64,000 nt of DNA from Lactobacillus sp. LL6 (GCF_007570935.1 NZ_VLLR01000001.1:434001-498000); one strand, 5' to 3'. Positions 50,742 through 60,456 are shown, numbered from the stretch's first letter. Program-made: numbers and translations. The notes: generated by a model from the letters alone, not told the origin.

Positions 50742-50814
50742 GGAGGATTAGCTCAGCTGGGAGAGCATCTGCCTTACAAGCAGGAGGTCACAGGTTCGAG
50801 CCCTGTATCCTCCA
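50742..50814 (+). tRNA. tRNA-Val (TAC), copy 2
   Basis: Identical to the tRNA-Val at 50203-50275, including one flanking base on each side. It is five bases after tRNA-Glu and is followed by a terminator. Confidence 0.97.
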
Positions 50815-50821
50815 TCGTTCG

Positions 50822-50857
50822 GAGACTACCGGATATTAAATCGGTGGTCTTTTTTTA
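50822..50857 (+). terminator. Terminator of the tRNA-Glu/tRNA-Val unit
   Basis: GACTACCG and CGGTGGTC pair around an A/T loop and are followed by TTTTTTT. Confidence 0.85.
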
Positions 50858-50887
50858 TGCTTTAGAACGAGGAAAAATTATTATTAT

Positions 50888-50965
50888 CGGTTCAAGTCCT
50901 GATAGGATTCATAATTTGTGAAGATGCCTTGTAACCGAATAGCTATTGTCTATATAGGGGGACTA
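50888..50965 (+). promoter_or_regulatory. SMK box (SAM-III) riboswitch of metK
   Basis: The leader contains AGATGCCTTGTAACCGAA (50922-50939) and GGGGGA just before the start codon, both characteristic of the SMK box described for lactic acid bacterial metK genes. The anti-Shine-Dalgarno AGTCC (50895-50899) can pair with GGACT (50960-50964), sequestering the ribosome-binding site GGGGG. TTCA and TGAA form the inner helix. S-adenosylmethionine binding would close the structure and stop translation of metK. Confidence 0.92.
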
Positions 50966-50967
50966 AT

Positions 50968-52167
50968 ATGGAAAAACGTTTATTTACATCAGAATCAGTT
51001 TCTGAAGGACATCCTGATAAAGTTGCTGATCAAATTTCAGATGCTATTTTGGATGCATTATTAGAAAAAGATCCAAATGCTCACGTTGCCTGCGAAACAA
51101 TTGTAACTACAGGTATGGTTTATGTATTTGGAGAAATATCTACGAATGCTTATGTGGATATTCAAAAAGTAGTTAGAAAAACTGTTCTTAAGATTGGTTA
51201 TGACAAACCAGAACTTGGTTTTGATGGAAATAATTGTGCAGTGTTAGTAGATATTGACGAACAGTCAGCAGATATTGCTGGTGGTGTTGATAATTCACTT
51301 GAAGTTCGTGAAAATAAGTCAAATTCTGATGAACTTGATCAAATTGGTGCAGGTGACCAAGGTTTAATGTTTGGTTTTGCGGTTAAAGAAACTCCAGAAC
51401 TAATGCCTCTTCCAATTTCTTTAGCACATAAGCTTATGAAGAGAGTTGCTATACTTAGAAAAGATAAAACTCTAGAATGGCTTCGTCCAGATGCTAAGGC
51501 ACAAGTTACTGTCGAATATAATGAAGACAATATGCCAATGAGAGTTGACACTGTAGTTATTTCAACTCAAACTGATGATGAAGTATCTAATGAAGAAATT
51601 CGTCGAGCAATGATTGATCTCGTTATTAAGGAAGTAATACCTGAAAAATACTTAGATGAAAAAACTAAGTTTTTAATTAATCCATCTGGGCGTTTTGTTA
51701 TTGGAGGACCTAAGGGTGATTCAGGTCTTACCGGACGTAAAATTATTGTTGATACTTATGGTGGCTATGCACGTCATGGTGGTGGTGCATTTTCAGGAAA
51801 AGATGCTACTAAAGTTGACCGTAGTGCAAGTTATGCTGCAAGATATGTTGCTAAGAACATTGTGGCTGCTGGCTTAGCTTACCGTTGTGAAGTTCAACTT
51901 GCTTATGCAATTGGGGTAGCTCATCCAGTTTCTATTATGATTGATACCGCAGGAACAGGTAAAGTTAGCGATGAAGTGCTTACTGAAGCAGTTCGTAACA
52001 TTTTTGATTTAAGACCTGCTGGTATAATTGAAATGTTAGACTTGCGCCGTCCAATTTACGAACAAACTGCTGCATATGGTCATTTTGGTAGAACTGATGT
52101 AGATTTACCATGGGAGCGAACTGATAAAACTCAAGATTTACTTGATTTTGTAGAAGAGCATAAATAA
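50968..52167 (+). CDS. metK: S-adenosylmethionine synthetase
   Basis: The 399-residue enzyme makes S-adenosylmethionine from methionine and ATP. Motifs are [20 protein letters not shown], the [12 protein letters not shown] hexapeptide region and [23 protein letters not shown] P-loop sequence, here [19 protein letters not shown]. Length is normal. It is controlled at the translational level by the SMK box that hides its GGGGG Shine-Dalgarno. The downstream efflux gene begins 16 bp later and may be on the same transcript. Confidence 0.97.
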   Translation: MEKRLFTSESVSEGHPDKVADQISDAILDALLEKDPNAHVACETIVTTGMVYVFGEISTNAYVDIQKVVRKTVLKIGYDKPELGFDGNNCAVLVDIDEQSADIAGGVDNSLEVRENKSNSDELDQIGAGDQGLMFGFAVKETPELMPLPISLAHKLMKRVAILRKDKTLEWLRPDAKAQVTVEYNEDNMPMRVDTVVISTQTDDEVSNEEIRRAMIDLVIKEVIPEKYLDEKTKFLINPSGRFVIGGPKGDSGLTGRKIIVDTYGGYARHGGGAFSGKDATKVDRSASYAARYVAKNIVAAGLAYRCEVQLAYAIGVAHPVSIMIDTAGTGKVSDEVLTEAVRNIFDLRPAGIIEMLDLRRPIYEQTAAYGHFGRTDVDLPWERTDKTQDLLDFVEEHK

Positions 52168-52183
52168 TTTTAAGGGGTAAACT

Positions 52184-53638
52184 ATGAAAAAAACAAACGT
52201 GAAAATAGTCACGCTTGCGATTTTTATGACGACTTTTATGACCGCGATTGAAGGAACGATTGTTTCAACTGCTATGCCAACAATAGTTTCAGATTTAAAT
52301 GGACTTGAAATAATGAATTGGGTTGTTTCAATATTCCTGTTAATGACAGCGGTGTCGACTCCTTTATATGGAAAACTGGCGGATAGCTTTGGGCGAAAGC
52401 CAGTTTTTTTGTTTGGAATTGCAATATTCGTTATAGGATCCTCGTTATGTGGCTTAGCTCACAATATGGTTGAATTAATTATATTTAGAGTAATTCAGGG
52501 TTTAGGTTCAGGCGCCGTTCAGCCTGTAGCAATTACAATTATTGCTGATTTATACACTTTAAAAAAACGTGCTAAAATGTTGGGGCTTAATTCAGGATTT
52601 TGGGGTGTAGCTTCAGTTATTGCACCTCTTTTAGGAGGCTTTATTGTCCAGCACTTATCATGGCATTGGGTCTTTTATATTAATGTACCAATTGGAATTG
52701 TAGCGTTTTTATTAGTTTTATTATTCTTTAAAGAGAAAAAAACAAGTTCTACATCTAAGTTAGATTTGAAAGGAACAATTTGGCTTGTTATTTTACTTTT
52801 AAGTTTAATGTTTTTCTTGCAAGAATTAGGTTCTGGAATCAGTTGGGTTATAATGGCAGTTTTGGCTGCAATAATTTTAATAAGTGTAGTTGCTTTCTTT
52901 AAAGTTGAAAAACGAGCACAAGATCCAATTATGCCGCTTTCAATGTTAAAAGATAGAGAATTCTTAGCAATTAACTTAATTACGCTACTTATTTCGGGTG
53001 TTGTAATTGGTTTTGAATTTTATATTCCAACTTGGATGCAAGGGATTAATGGAACTAATGCATCTTTAGCAGGGTTTGCAGTAACTCCAAGTTCACTAAT
53101 GTGGATTGTTGGATCTTTTCTAATTGGTGGAATGTTAGGAAGATGGGGCATTAAAAAGACTTATGATATTATGTTAGCCTTGTTAGTGGTTACTGATTTA
53201 GCTTTGATAGTGGTTCCTATTTATACGCCATTTTGGGTATTTTGCATCATAGCTGCTTTTAATGGAATCGCTTTTGGTGCAATTACTACAGCTTCTCAAG
53301 TTCGTTCTCAAGTTATTGTAGGTAAAGAAGATATTGGAGTGGCAACTTCTTTTAATACGTTAATGAAGTATTTGGGACAAACAATGATGGTTTCTATTTA
53401 TGGAATTACTTTTAATACAATTATTGCTCATCAATTATCACTTCATCCAGGACTAACCCAAAATATGATGAATAAGATTGTATCTGCGGAAAAAGCTAAA
53501 GAGTTAGCGCCAAATTTGGTACCGCAATTAAGACAAGTTTTATTTGCTGGATTAATTGGTGTATATGTGGTTTCATTAATTGTTATCATTATTTCAATAA
53601 TTTTGAATAGAACTTATAAAGATTATCAAAAAGTATAA
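52184..53638 (+). CDS. MFS drug:H+ antiporter, DHA2 (14-TM, EmrB/QacA) family
   Basis: The 484-residue transporter has about 14 hydrophobic segments. DHA2 signatures are present: TIVSTAMPTIVSDLNG in TM1, the motif A loop GKLADSFGRKPVF between TM2 and TM3, GLGSGAVQPVAITIIADL in TM4 and FWGVASVIAPLLGGFIVQHLSWHWVFYINVPIG (motif C). It probably exports toxic organic compounds using the proton gradient; the substrate is not predictable. AAGGGG precedes the ATG. No regulator gene is adjacent. Confidence 0.93.
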   Translation: MKKTNVKIVTLAIFMTTFMTAIEGTIVSTAMPTIVSDLNGLEIMNWVVSIFLLMTAVSTPLYGKLADSFGRKPVFLFGIAIFVIGSSLCGLAHNMVELIIFRVIQGLGSGAVQPVAITIIADLYTLKKRAKMLGLNSGFWGVASVIAPLLGGFIVQHLSWHWVFYINVPIGIVAFLLVLLFFKEKKTSSTSKLDLKGTIWLVILLLSLMFFLQELGSGISWVIMAVLAAIILISVVAFFKVEKRAQDPIMPLSMLKDREFLAINLITLLISGVVIGFEFYIPTWMQGINGTNASLAGFAVTPSSLMWIVGSFLIGGMLGRWGIKKTYDIMLALLVVTDLALIVVPIYTPFWVFCIIAAFNGIAFGAITTASQVRSQVIVGKEDIGVATSFNTLMKYLGQTMMVSIYGITFNTIIAHQLSLHPGLTQNMMNKIVSAEKAKELAPNLVPQLRQVLFAGLIGVYVVSLIVIIISIILNRTYKDYQKV

Positions 53639-53676
53639 AAATAAGCTTCGTGAATGCTCACGAAGCTTATTTTTAT
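53636..53676. terminator. Bidirectional terminator between the MFS and PAP2 genes
   Basis: AAAAATAAGCTTCGTG and CACGAAGCTTATTTTT pair around AATGCT between convergent genes. Confidence 0.93.
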
Positions 53677-54350
53677 GAACGAGTTTTTCGTTTAAAATTA
53701 TGGTTTGCCATTTCAGGTTCAATATAAAAATGGTAAAGAAAAGAATAACCAAGTAATACAAATGTAATTCCTTCAATCCATCCTCCAAAAACATCTGAAG
53801 GATAATGGACATGTACAAAAATTCTGGTATATCCTATTAGAATTGGAAACAATGCCCAAATTATAATTAATAGAGTTTTCCAAAATTTATTTTTAACTAG
53901 TAAAATAGTTAAAAAAATTAAAATTCCAAATAAAGCAGCACTTCCGACTGAATGCCCTGATGGAAAACTATATCCATCTGCATATACTAAATGATGAACT
54001 GTAGGTCTTTGACGCTCAATTGCATGTTTAATTATCCAATTATAACCATTTGCTGCAATCATTACACCTGCGGTAAACCACGCATAAGCGAACTGCTTAA
54101 ATAAAAGTAAAATCACAACTAGAATAACTGTTTCAACTACAATCGTGCTAGTATTACCAAGGTTAGTAAAAGTCTTAGCAAAGGCAACATTGGCAGGATT
54201 ATTATTGCAAACAACAGAAATAATAGTTTTATCAAATTGATGAATAAGTTCAGAACCTGTAGAAACTAAAATTGCCCAAATAACGTAAATTGTTAAAAAA
54301 ACAATTCCCCATGGCAGAGTATCTCTTGGCGGACGTTTTGTATTAATCAA
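53673..54350 (-). CDS. PAP2 family lipid phosphatase
   Basis: The 225-residue membrane protein has about six transmembrane segments. All three PAP2 motifs are present: KHAIERQRP, SFPSGHSVGSA and TRIFVHVHYPSDVFGG. It likely dephosphorylates undecaprenyl pyrophosphate or phosphatidic acid at the outer membrane face. The start is a TTG at 54350 after GGAGAGGA; the next codons give INTKRPPRD. It is divergent from the leuS leader. Confidence 0.92.
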   Translation of the reverse strand: MINTKRPPRDTLPWGIVFLTIYVIWAILVSTGSELIHQFDKTIISVVCNNNPANVAFAKTFTNLGNTSTIVVETVILVVILLLFKQFAYAWFTAGVMIAANGYNWIIKHAIERQRPTVHHLVYADGYSFPSGHSVGSAALFGILIFLTILLVKNKFWKTLLIIIWALFPILIGYTRIFVHVHYPSDVFGGWIEGITFVLLGYSFLYHFYIEPEMANHNFKRKTRS

Positions 54351-54419
54351 ATTTTTCCTCTCCTAACAATTAACACTTGTTTTTTTTAGCATATGTGGTA
54401 AATTATAATCATTATCCAT

Positions 54420-54637
54420 TAGAAAATAAAGGTTAGGAAGTAGTAGCAGGTAATTTTTTTCAGAGAGAGACTGGTAGCTGTGAAGTCTTACTAAGAACTT
54501 GTGAACTTGTCCTAAGATAAGCCTATCGTATGCTAGCCGCGTTAAGGAGCAATTGAGTGTCGCGCTTAAGCGCGAAACTTAGGTGGTACCGCGAAAAATT
54601 CGTCCTATGATTATTTATCATAGGACTTTTTTATTTA
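54420..54637 (+). promoter_or_regulatory. T-box riboswitch leader of leuS
   Basis: The T-box AGGTGGTACCGCG lies at 54581-54593. The terminator follows, with GTCCTATGAT and ATCATAGGAC pairing before TTTTTT (54602-54633). The Stem I base pairs TTAGGA (54434) with TCCTAA (54509-54514). CTT at 54506-54508, followed by G, is a plausible leucine specifier. A TATAAT -10 box lies at 54404-54409, with no good -35 found. Confidence 0.93.
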
Positions 54638-54647
54638 AGGAGAATTT

Positions 54648-57062
54648 ATGTATAATCACAAAGTTGTTGAAAAGAAATGGCAAAAATATTGGGAAGATCA
54701 TGATACTTTTAAGACAGGAACAGATCCTAAAAAGAAGAATTATTACGCTTTAGATATGTTCCCATTTCCTTCTGCTAAGGGCCTTCACGTAGGTCACCCA
54801 GAAGGTTATACTGCAACTGATATTATGTCTCGTATGAAGCGAGCACAAGGCTATAATGTTCTTCATCCAATGGGCTGGGATGCATTTGGTCTTCCCACTG
54901 AACAATATGCATTAAAGACTGGTGAAGATCCTGCTAAAGTTACCGATGAAAATATTGCTAATTTTAAGCGTCAATTAAACAAGCTAGGTTTTTCATATGA
55001 TTGGGACCGTGAAGTTAGAACTTCAGACCCTAACTTTTATAAATGGACTCAATGGGTCTTTGAACAAATGTATAAAAAGGGCCTAGCATATGAAGCAGAA
55101 GTTCCAGTTAACTGGTCACCTGATCTTGGTACTGTTGTAGCCAATGAAGAAATTGTTGATGGTAAAACTGAACGTGGTGGCTATCCAGTATATCGTAGAA
55201 ACATGCGTCAATGGATGCTTAAGATGACAGCATATGCTGATAGATTGCTAGAAGATTTAGATGATTTAGATTGGCCAGAACCAGTTAAAGAAATGCAAAG
55301 AAACTGGATTGGTCGTTCAGTTGGGGCACAAGTTACTTTCAAGGTTAAAGATAGTGACAAAACTTTTGATATCTTTACTACTCGTCCAGATACTTTATAC
55401 GGTTGTTCATATACTGTGCTTGCTCCAGAAAGTAAATTAGTTCAAGAAATCACTACTCCTGAACAAAAGGCTGCTGTAGAAGAATATATTAAGAAGATCG
55501 AATCCAAGTCAGACCTTGAAAGAACCGACTTAAATAAGGATAAAACAGGTGTATTTACAGGAGCTTATGCAATTAATCCAGTAAATGGTGAAGAAGTTCC
55601 TATTTGGATTTCTGACTATGTTTTAGCAAGTTATGGTACAGGTGCAGTTATGGCTGCTCCAGCCGGTGACCAACGTGATTATGAATTTGCTAAAAAATAT
55701 AATTTACCTATTAAGCCTTTTATCGAAGGAGCTGATCTTTCTAAAGAAGCCTTTGGCGGAGATGGTAAACATATCAATTCTGGCTTTTTAGATGGTTTAA
55801 ATATTGAAGAAGCTAAAAAGAAGATGGTTGACTGGCTTGAAGAACACCATGTAGGTAAAGAAAAGGTTAACTACAAACTTCGTGATTGGGACTTTAGTCG
55901 TCAACGTTACTGGGGTGAACCAATTCCTGTAATTCACTGGGAAGATGGAGAAACTACATTAGTTCCAGAAGATGAACTTCCACTTCGTTTGCCACATGCT
56001 ACTGATATTAAGCCATCTGGTACTCCAGAAAGTCCACTTGCTAATTTAACTGACTGGGTAAATGTAGTTGATGAAAATGGTCGAAAAGGTAAGCGTGAAA
56101 CTAACACTATGCCAAACTGGGCTGGTTCTTCATGGTACTACTTACGTTATATTGACCCACATAATGATAAGGAACTTGCTGATTATGATTTATTAAAGCA
56201 ATGGCTTCCAGTTGATCTTTACATCGGTGGAGCAGAACACGCTGTTCGTCACCTTCTTTATGCAAGATTCTGGCATAAGGTACTTTATGATTTAGGTGTT
56301 GTTCCAACTAAGGAACCATTCCAAAAACTTTACAATCAAGGTCTTATTTTGAAAGATCATGAAAAAATGTCTAAATCAAAAGGTAATGTTGTAAACCCAG
56401 ATGAAGTAATTGATGAATATGGTGCTGACTCTTTGAGAATGTATGAAATGTTCATGGGTCCACTTGATGCTTCAATTGATTGGGATGACAATGGTCCAGC
56501 ATCTACTAAAAAATTCTTAGACCGTGTTTGGAGAATGATGGTAAATGATTTAGACCTTAAAGCAATTCCTAATGAAAAGATTGTTGACGAAAATAATGGC
56601 GAACTGGATAAAGTCTATAATGAAACCGTTAAAAAAGTTACTGAAGACTTTGAAAACATGCACTTTAACACAGCTATTAGTCAAATGATGGTCTTTGTAA
56701 ATGCAGCCCAAAAAGCTAAGACTATTCCACGTGAATATGCGGAAGGTTTTGTAAAGCTTTTAGCACCAGTTGCTCCTCACATGATGGAAGAAATTTGGTC
56801 AGTATTTGGTCATGATGAATCAATTACTTATGCTAAATGGCCAGAATTTGATCCTGCAAAATTAGTTGAATCAACAGTTGAAATCATGGTTCAAGTTAAT
56901 GGTAAGTTACGTGGTAAGTTTGAAATTGCTAAAGATACTGATAAAGATGAAGTTCAAAAACAAGCTTTAGCAATTCCACATGTCCAAAAATTCTTAGAAG
57001 GCAAAGATGTTAAAAAAGTTATTGTGATTCCTAATAAGATTGTTAACATTGTTGCTAAATAA
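54648..57062 (+). CDS. leuS: Leucine--tRNA ligase
   Basis: The 804-residue class I synthetase has the HIGH-type motif [19 protein letters not shown]. An inserted editing domain (about 220-410) contains [13 protein letters not shown] and the hydrolytic [15 protein letters not shown] region. [15 protein letters not shown] follows, then the KMSKS motif EKMSKSKGN, the anticodon-binding domain and a C-terminal domain ending in [14 protein letters not shown]. It charges tRNA-Leu and clears norvaline or isoleucine errors. Transcription is governed by the T-box leader upstream. Confidence 0.98.
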   Translation: MYNHKVVEKKWQKYWEDHDTFKTGTDPKKKNYYALDMFPFPSAKGLHVGHPEGYTATDIMSRMKRAQGYNVLHPMGWDAFGLPTEQYALKTGEDPAKVTDENIANFKRQLNKLGFSYDWDREVRTSDPNFYKWTQWVFEQMYKKGLAYEAEVPVNWSPDLGTVVANEEIVDGKTERGGYPVYRRNMRQWMLKMTAYADRLLEDLDDLDWPEPVKEMQRNWIGRSVGAQVTFKVKDSDKTFDIFTTRPDTLYGCSYTVLAPESKLVQEITTPEQKAAVEEYIKKIESKSDLERTDLNKDKTGVFTGAYAINPVNGEEVPIWISDYVLASYGTGAVMAAPAGDQRDYEFAKKYNLPIKPFIEGADLSKEAFGGDGKHINSGFLDGLNIEEAKKKMVDWLEEHHVGKEKVNYKLRDWDFSRQRYWGEPIPVIHWEDGETTLVPEDELPLRLPHATDIKPSGTPESPLANLTDWVNVVDENGRKGKRETNTMPNWAGSSWYYLRYIDPHNDKELADYDLLKQWLPVDLYIGGAEHAVRHLLYARFWHKVLYDLGVVPTKEPFQKLYNQGLILKDHEKMSKSKGNVVNPDEVIDEYGADSLRMYEMFMGPLDASIDWDDNGPASTKKFLDRVWRMMVNDLDLKAIPNEKIVDENNGELDKVYNETVKKVTEDFENMHFNTAISQMMVFVNAAQKAKTIPREYAEGFVKLLAPVAPHMMEEIWSVFGHDESITYAKWPEFDPAKLVESTVEIMVQVNGKLRGKFEIAKDTDKDEVQKQALAIPHVQKFLEGKDVKKVIVIPNKIVNIVAK

Positions 57063-57157
57063 GTTTAATTTTTCCTAAAAAGAGAGAAAAAGATATTGTA
57101 TCTTTCTTTCAAAAATTTCAAAATAAATTAGTTAGTACTTTGAATTAGGGAAATTAA

Positions 57158-58828
57158 ATGGAAGAAGAAAATGAATTAAATGCAAAAAATTCGCAAGATA
57201 CCTTTCTAAAAGGATCTGCGTGGATGACAATTGGTTCGATTACTTCTAGAATTCTTGGGGCACTTTATATTATTCCTTGGTATGCCTGGATGGGAAACTA
57301 TGGGAATATTGCAAATGCTTTAACTGCAAAGAGTTATAATATTTACAGTATTTTTATTTTAATTTCTACCGCAGGGATTCCAGGAGCAATTGCGAAGCAA
57401 GTGGCGAAGTATAATGCTTTAAATGAGTATGGAATTGGTCGACAGCTATTTCGTAAAGGATTGATATTGATGACAATCTTAGGAATAGTTTCGGCAGCAA
57501 TAATGTATTTTGCGGCACCGCTTCTTGCAACTAATGATGTAATGGGTGCTTTGATGCACGGTGCTAAAAGTGACCCGCGACAAGTTGCAGTTATGCGAAG
57601 TTTGTCGTATGCAATCTTGATTATACCGATATTAAGTATTATGAGAGGGTATTTTCAAGGATATGCTGATATGATGCCATCAGCCTTATCTCAGTTCATA
57701 GAGCAATTAGCGCGTGTTATTTGGATGCTTTTGACGGCGTTTGTCATTATGCAAGTGCAGCGTGGTTCATATGTCCATGCTGTTGTTCAGTCAAACTTAG
57801 CAGCAGCTATCGGTGCTTTATTTGGAATAGGAGTTTTAGCATGGTTTTTATTTACTAGAAAAAACCAATTAGATAATTTGGTAGAGAACTCTAATAATAA
57901 AATTCAGGTTTCTACTAGTTCATTATTTGCTGAAATTATTGAACAAGCTATTCCTTTTATCATTATTGATGCCGGAATCCAATTATTCTATTTAGTCGAT
58001 CAATATACCTTCCACCCAATGATTGCAGGGATGGTAAATGCTAGTTCAGACATGATTGAAAGTTGGTATGCTTTATTTGCTTTGAATGGCAATAAGCTAA
58101 TTATGATTATTGTCTCATTAGCAAGTGCCATGGCGGTTACTGCGATTCCTTTGTTATCAGCTGCTCATACACAAGGTAATTATCGCAGTATTGCGAAGCA
58201 AATCAGTAATATTTTAGATTTATTCTTGTTTATTATGATTCCCGCTTCATTTGGAATGGCAGCCATTGCAACACCAATTTATACCGTGTTTTATAGTTAT
58301 GATCCATTAGGAAGTAGTGTTTTATATTTATCATCATTTACTGCAATAAGTTTAGGCTTATTTACTGTTTTAATGGCGATTTTGCAAGGATTGTCAGAAA
58401 ATGGTCTAGCTATTAAATATTTGGTTTTAGGATTGATTATCAAAATTCTTTTCCAATATCCTATGATTAGTTTATTTAAAGTCTATGGACCATTAATTTC
58501 GACAAATCTAGGAATGATAGCAATTATTTTCTTAGCTTTGAAACATTTAGAGGTAAGTTATAATTTTAATTTATCTAGAACTGGTAGAAGATTTGTAGGA
58601 ATTACTACTTTTTCTATTGGAATGTTCTTAGTAGTTGCTGGAGTTCAGAAACTATTGACAGTTTTCTTAAGCCCAGCTCGTCGTATGCCAGCATTAACAA
58701 TTGTGGTAATTGCAGTTATGGCAGGAGTAATCTTTTATGCTTATATAACTTTAAAAACACAATTGGCCCAAAAGATTCTAGGAAATAAAGTTGAGCGAAT
58801 TTTAAATAAATTGCACATAAGAATATAA
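57158..58828 (+). CDS. MurJ/SpoVB-like polysaccharide flippase (MOP superfamily)
   Basis: The 556-residue protein has about 14 transmembrane segments. The polysaccharide-export (PST/SpoVB-type) start FLKGSAWMTIGSITSRILGALYIIPW and the motif STAGIPGAIAKQVAKYNA are followed by YADMMPSALSQFIEQLARV. It probably flips lipid-linked cell-wall or polysaccharide precursors; a MurJ-like lipid II role is possible but cannot be separated from teichoic or capsular export. GtrA, WecB and GalU genes in the next 6 kb fit envelope synthesis. It ends at a strong terminator. Confidence 0.9.
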   Translation: MEEENELNAKNSQDTFLKGSAWMTIGSITSRILGALYIIPWYAWMGNYGNIANALTAKSYNIYSIFILISTAGIPGAIAKQVAKYNALNEYGIGRQLFRKGLILMTILGIVSAAIMYFAAPLLATNDVMGALMHGAKSDPRQVAVMRSLSYAILIIPILSIMRGYFQGYADMMPSALSQFIEQLARVIWMLLTAFVIMQVQRGSYVHAVVQSNLAAAIGALFGIGVLAWFLFTRKNQLDNLVENSNNKIQVSTSSLFAEIIEQAIPFIIIDAGIQLFYLVDQYTFHPMIAGMVNASSDMIESWYALFALNGNKLIMIIVSLASAMAVTAIPLLSAAHTQGNYRSIAKQISNILDLFLFIMIPASFGMAAIATPIYTVFYSYDPLGSSVLYLSSFTAISLGLFTVLMAILQGLSENGLAIKYLVLGLIIKILFQYPMISLFKVYGPLISTNLGMIAIIFLALKHLEVSYNFNLSRTGRRFVGITTFSIGMFLVVAGVQKLLTVFLSPARRMPALTIVVIAVMAGVIFYAYITLKTQLAQKILGNKVERILNKLHIRI

Positions 58829-58829
58829 G

Positions 58830-58860
58830 AAAAAAGCCCGAGATAACTCGGGTTTTTTTA
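58830..58860. terminator. Bidirectional terminator (flippase gene / small-peptide gene)
   Basis: AAAAAAGCCCGAG and CTCGGGTTTTTT pair around ATAA. It serves the flippase gene on the plus strand and the 28-residue peptide gene on the minus strand. Confidence 0.93.
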
Positions 58861-58866
58861 GTTAAA

Positions 58867-58953
58867 TTAATATGGGTTAACGATTGATAATGTGATAACA
58901 CCGGCAAGTTCTACTAATAAGAAGCTACCGCCGATAATTGTTGAGACCATCAT
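58867..58953 (-). CDS. Candidate 28-residue hydrophobic peptide
   Basis: This is a short open frame starting with two consecutive ATG codons (58953 and 58950) and ending TAA at 58867. The upstream AAGGAG (58969-58964) is a near-perfect Shine-Dalgarno ten bases from the first ATG. A strong bidirectional terminator lies seven bases after the stop, so the frame fills a compact transcription unit. The peptide reads MMVSTIIGGSFLLVEL at the N-terminus and ends in SIVNPY. It is one hydrophobic segment with a single Glu and no positive charge. A good cre site lies about 75 bp upstream. I do not recognise it; a small membrane peptide or regulator is possible, and it lacks the charged tail of Fst-type toxins. 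Confidence 0.6.
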   Translation of the reverse strand: MMVSTIIGGSFLLVELAGVITLSIVNPY

Positions 58954-59028
58954 TGTGGCTCATCTCCTTAAGTAAATATACGATTCGGTTTTCTTTACAC
59001 ATTTAATATATCATGAATAAGCACACTA

Positions 59029-59043
59029 TGGAAGCGTTTGCAA
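59029..59043 (-). promoter_or_regulatory. cre (CcpA) site upstream of the small-peptide gene
   Basis: The minus strand reads TTGCAAACGCTTCCA, a full match to WTGNAANCGNWNNCW. It sits between the divergent 28-residue and 58-residue small ORFs and could control either. Confidence 0.6.
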
Positions 59044-59131
59044 TTATAAATCAAGAAAATATTATTGGGAGCTTTTTTGTTGGTGTGGATTATGTTTTAA
59101 TTAAATATATAAAAAGAAAGCGAATAAACTT

Positions 59132-59308
59132 ATGGGATATTTATTAACGGCTGCATTATTTATTGTAATCGGCAGCTTTTGTCTTGTATTTGGCCTTGAC
59201 AAAACAAGACCAGCTAAAACACGCAAGCATCTCCTTTACGCAGCTTTAATTTGCGTTTTTATTGTATGGGGATTAGCTACAGCAATTATGATGAATCCAT
59301 TGAGGTAA
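59132..59308 (+). CDS. Small two-TM membrane protein, 58 residues
   Basis: The frame encodes MGYLLTAALFIVIGSFCLVFG as a first membrane segment, a short basic loop (DKTRPAKTRKH) and a second segment LLYAALICVFIVWGLATAI, ending MMNPLR. The positive loop places both ends outside. The Shine-Dalgarno is weak (AAAGAAAG). It stops three bases before wecB, so it probably shares its transcript. The function is unknown; frame quality and coupling to wecB support a real gene. Confidence 0.65.
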   Translation: MGYLLTAALFIVIGSFCLVFGLDKTRPAKTRKHLLYAALICVFIVWGLATAIMMNPLR

Positions 59309-59311
59309 AAT

Positions 59312-60448
59312 ATGTCAAAAATCAAAGTTATGACTGTATTTGGTACTCGTCCTGAAGCTATCAAGATGGCACCATTAGTTTTAAAATTAAAAAAAGATGA
59401 TCGATTTGAAGAAGTGACAGTCGTGTCAGCACAACATCGTGAGATGTTAGATCAAGTTTTAGAAATCTTTAAAATAAAGCCAGATTATGATTTTAATATT
59501 ATGCATAAAAATCAAACTTTAGAAGAAATTACTTCAAAAGTAATGATTGATTTGGCAAAAGTTATCAAAGAAGAAAAACCTGATATCGTTCTTGTGCATG
59601 GGGATACTACTACTAGTTTTGCGGCTGGGCTTGCCACTTTTTATGAACAAACAACTTTGGGACATGTGGAAGCAGGACTTCGTACTTGGAATAAATATTC
59701 ACCATTTCCAGAAGAGATGAATCGCCAAATGACAGACGATTTAGCTGACTTATATTTTGCTCCGACTGAACTGAGTAAGGCAAATTTAATTAAAGAAAAT
59801 CATAATGCAGCTAATATTTTTGTAACAGGTAATACTGCAATAGATGCTCTAAAAGAAACAGTTCAAAAAGATTATCATCATGATGTGCTTGATGACATTA
59901 TGCCATCTAGTCGTGTGATCTTAGTTACTATGCATAGAAGAGAAAATCAAGGTGAACCTATGCGTAGGGTTTTCAAAGTAATGAAACAAGTTGTAGATAC
60001 TCATAATGATGTTGAAATTATTTATCCAGTTCATTTATCTCCGCGCGTTCAAGAAGTAGCCAAGGACGTATTAGGAGGAGACTCGAGGATTCATTTAATT
60101 GATCCTTTAGATGTTGTAGATTTTCATAATTTAGCTAAACGTTCTTATTTTATTATGACGGATTCAGGAGGAGTTCAAGAAGAAGCACCTAGCCTTGGTA
60201 AACCAGTACTAGTGCTACGTGATACAACAGAGCGTCCAGAAGGTGTAAAAGCAGGCACCTTGAAACTTGTTGGAACTCAAGAAAAAGTAGTGCGAGAGGC
60301 AATGATAGAGCTCTTAGAAGACAAAAAAGCCTATAACAAAATGTCTAATGCTAAAAATCCATATGGGGATGGTCATGCAAGTGACAGAATTATGGATGCG
60401 ATTAGTTATTATTTTAAAATGGGTAAGCGTCCGGCAAACTTTGAATAA
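59312..60448 (+). CDS. wecB: UDP-N-acetylglucosamine 2-epimerase (non-hydrolysing)
   Basis: The 378-residue enzyme interconverts UDP-GlcNAc and UDP-ManNAc for teichoic-acid linkage units or polysaccharide. Motifs are VFGTRPEAIKMAPL, VVSAQHREMLDQVL, VHGDTTTSFA, GHVEAGLRTW, the PFPEEMNRQM segment, MHRRENQGEP and TDSGGVQEEAPSLGKPVLVLRDTTERPE. Length is normal. It starts three bases after the 58-residue membrane protein gene and ends at a terminator shared with gtrA. Confidence 0.96.
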   Translation: MSKIKVMTVFGTRPEAIKMAPLVLKLKKDDRFEEVTVVSAQHREMLDQVLEIFKIKPDYDFNIMHKNQTLEEITSKVMIDLAKVIKEEKPDIVLVHGDTTTSFAAGLATFYEQTTLGHVEAGLRTWNKYSPFPEEMNRQMTDDLADLYFAPTELSKANLIKENHNAANIFVTGNTAIDALKETVQKDYHHDVLDDIMPSSRVILVTMHRRENQGEPMRRVFKVMKQVVDTHNDVEIIYPVHLSPRVQEVAKDVLGGDSRIHLIDPLDVVDFHNLAKRSYFIMTDSGGVQEEAPSLGKPVLVLRDTTERPEGVKAGTLKLVGTQEKVVREAMIELLEDKKAYNKMSNAKNPYGDGHASDRIMDAISYYFKMGKRPANFE

Positions 60449-60456
60449 TGGGATAT

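Noticed and set aside
50887-50910. GGTTCAAGTCC resembling a tRNA T-arm upstream of metK
   Set aside because: It is better explained as the 5' part of the SMK riboswitch; the stem needed for a T-arm does not form.
59013-59147. 44-codon plus-strand frame overlapping the 58-residue protein start
   Set aside because: It has no Shine-Dalgarno, mixed composition without a clear pattern, and overlaps a better frame.
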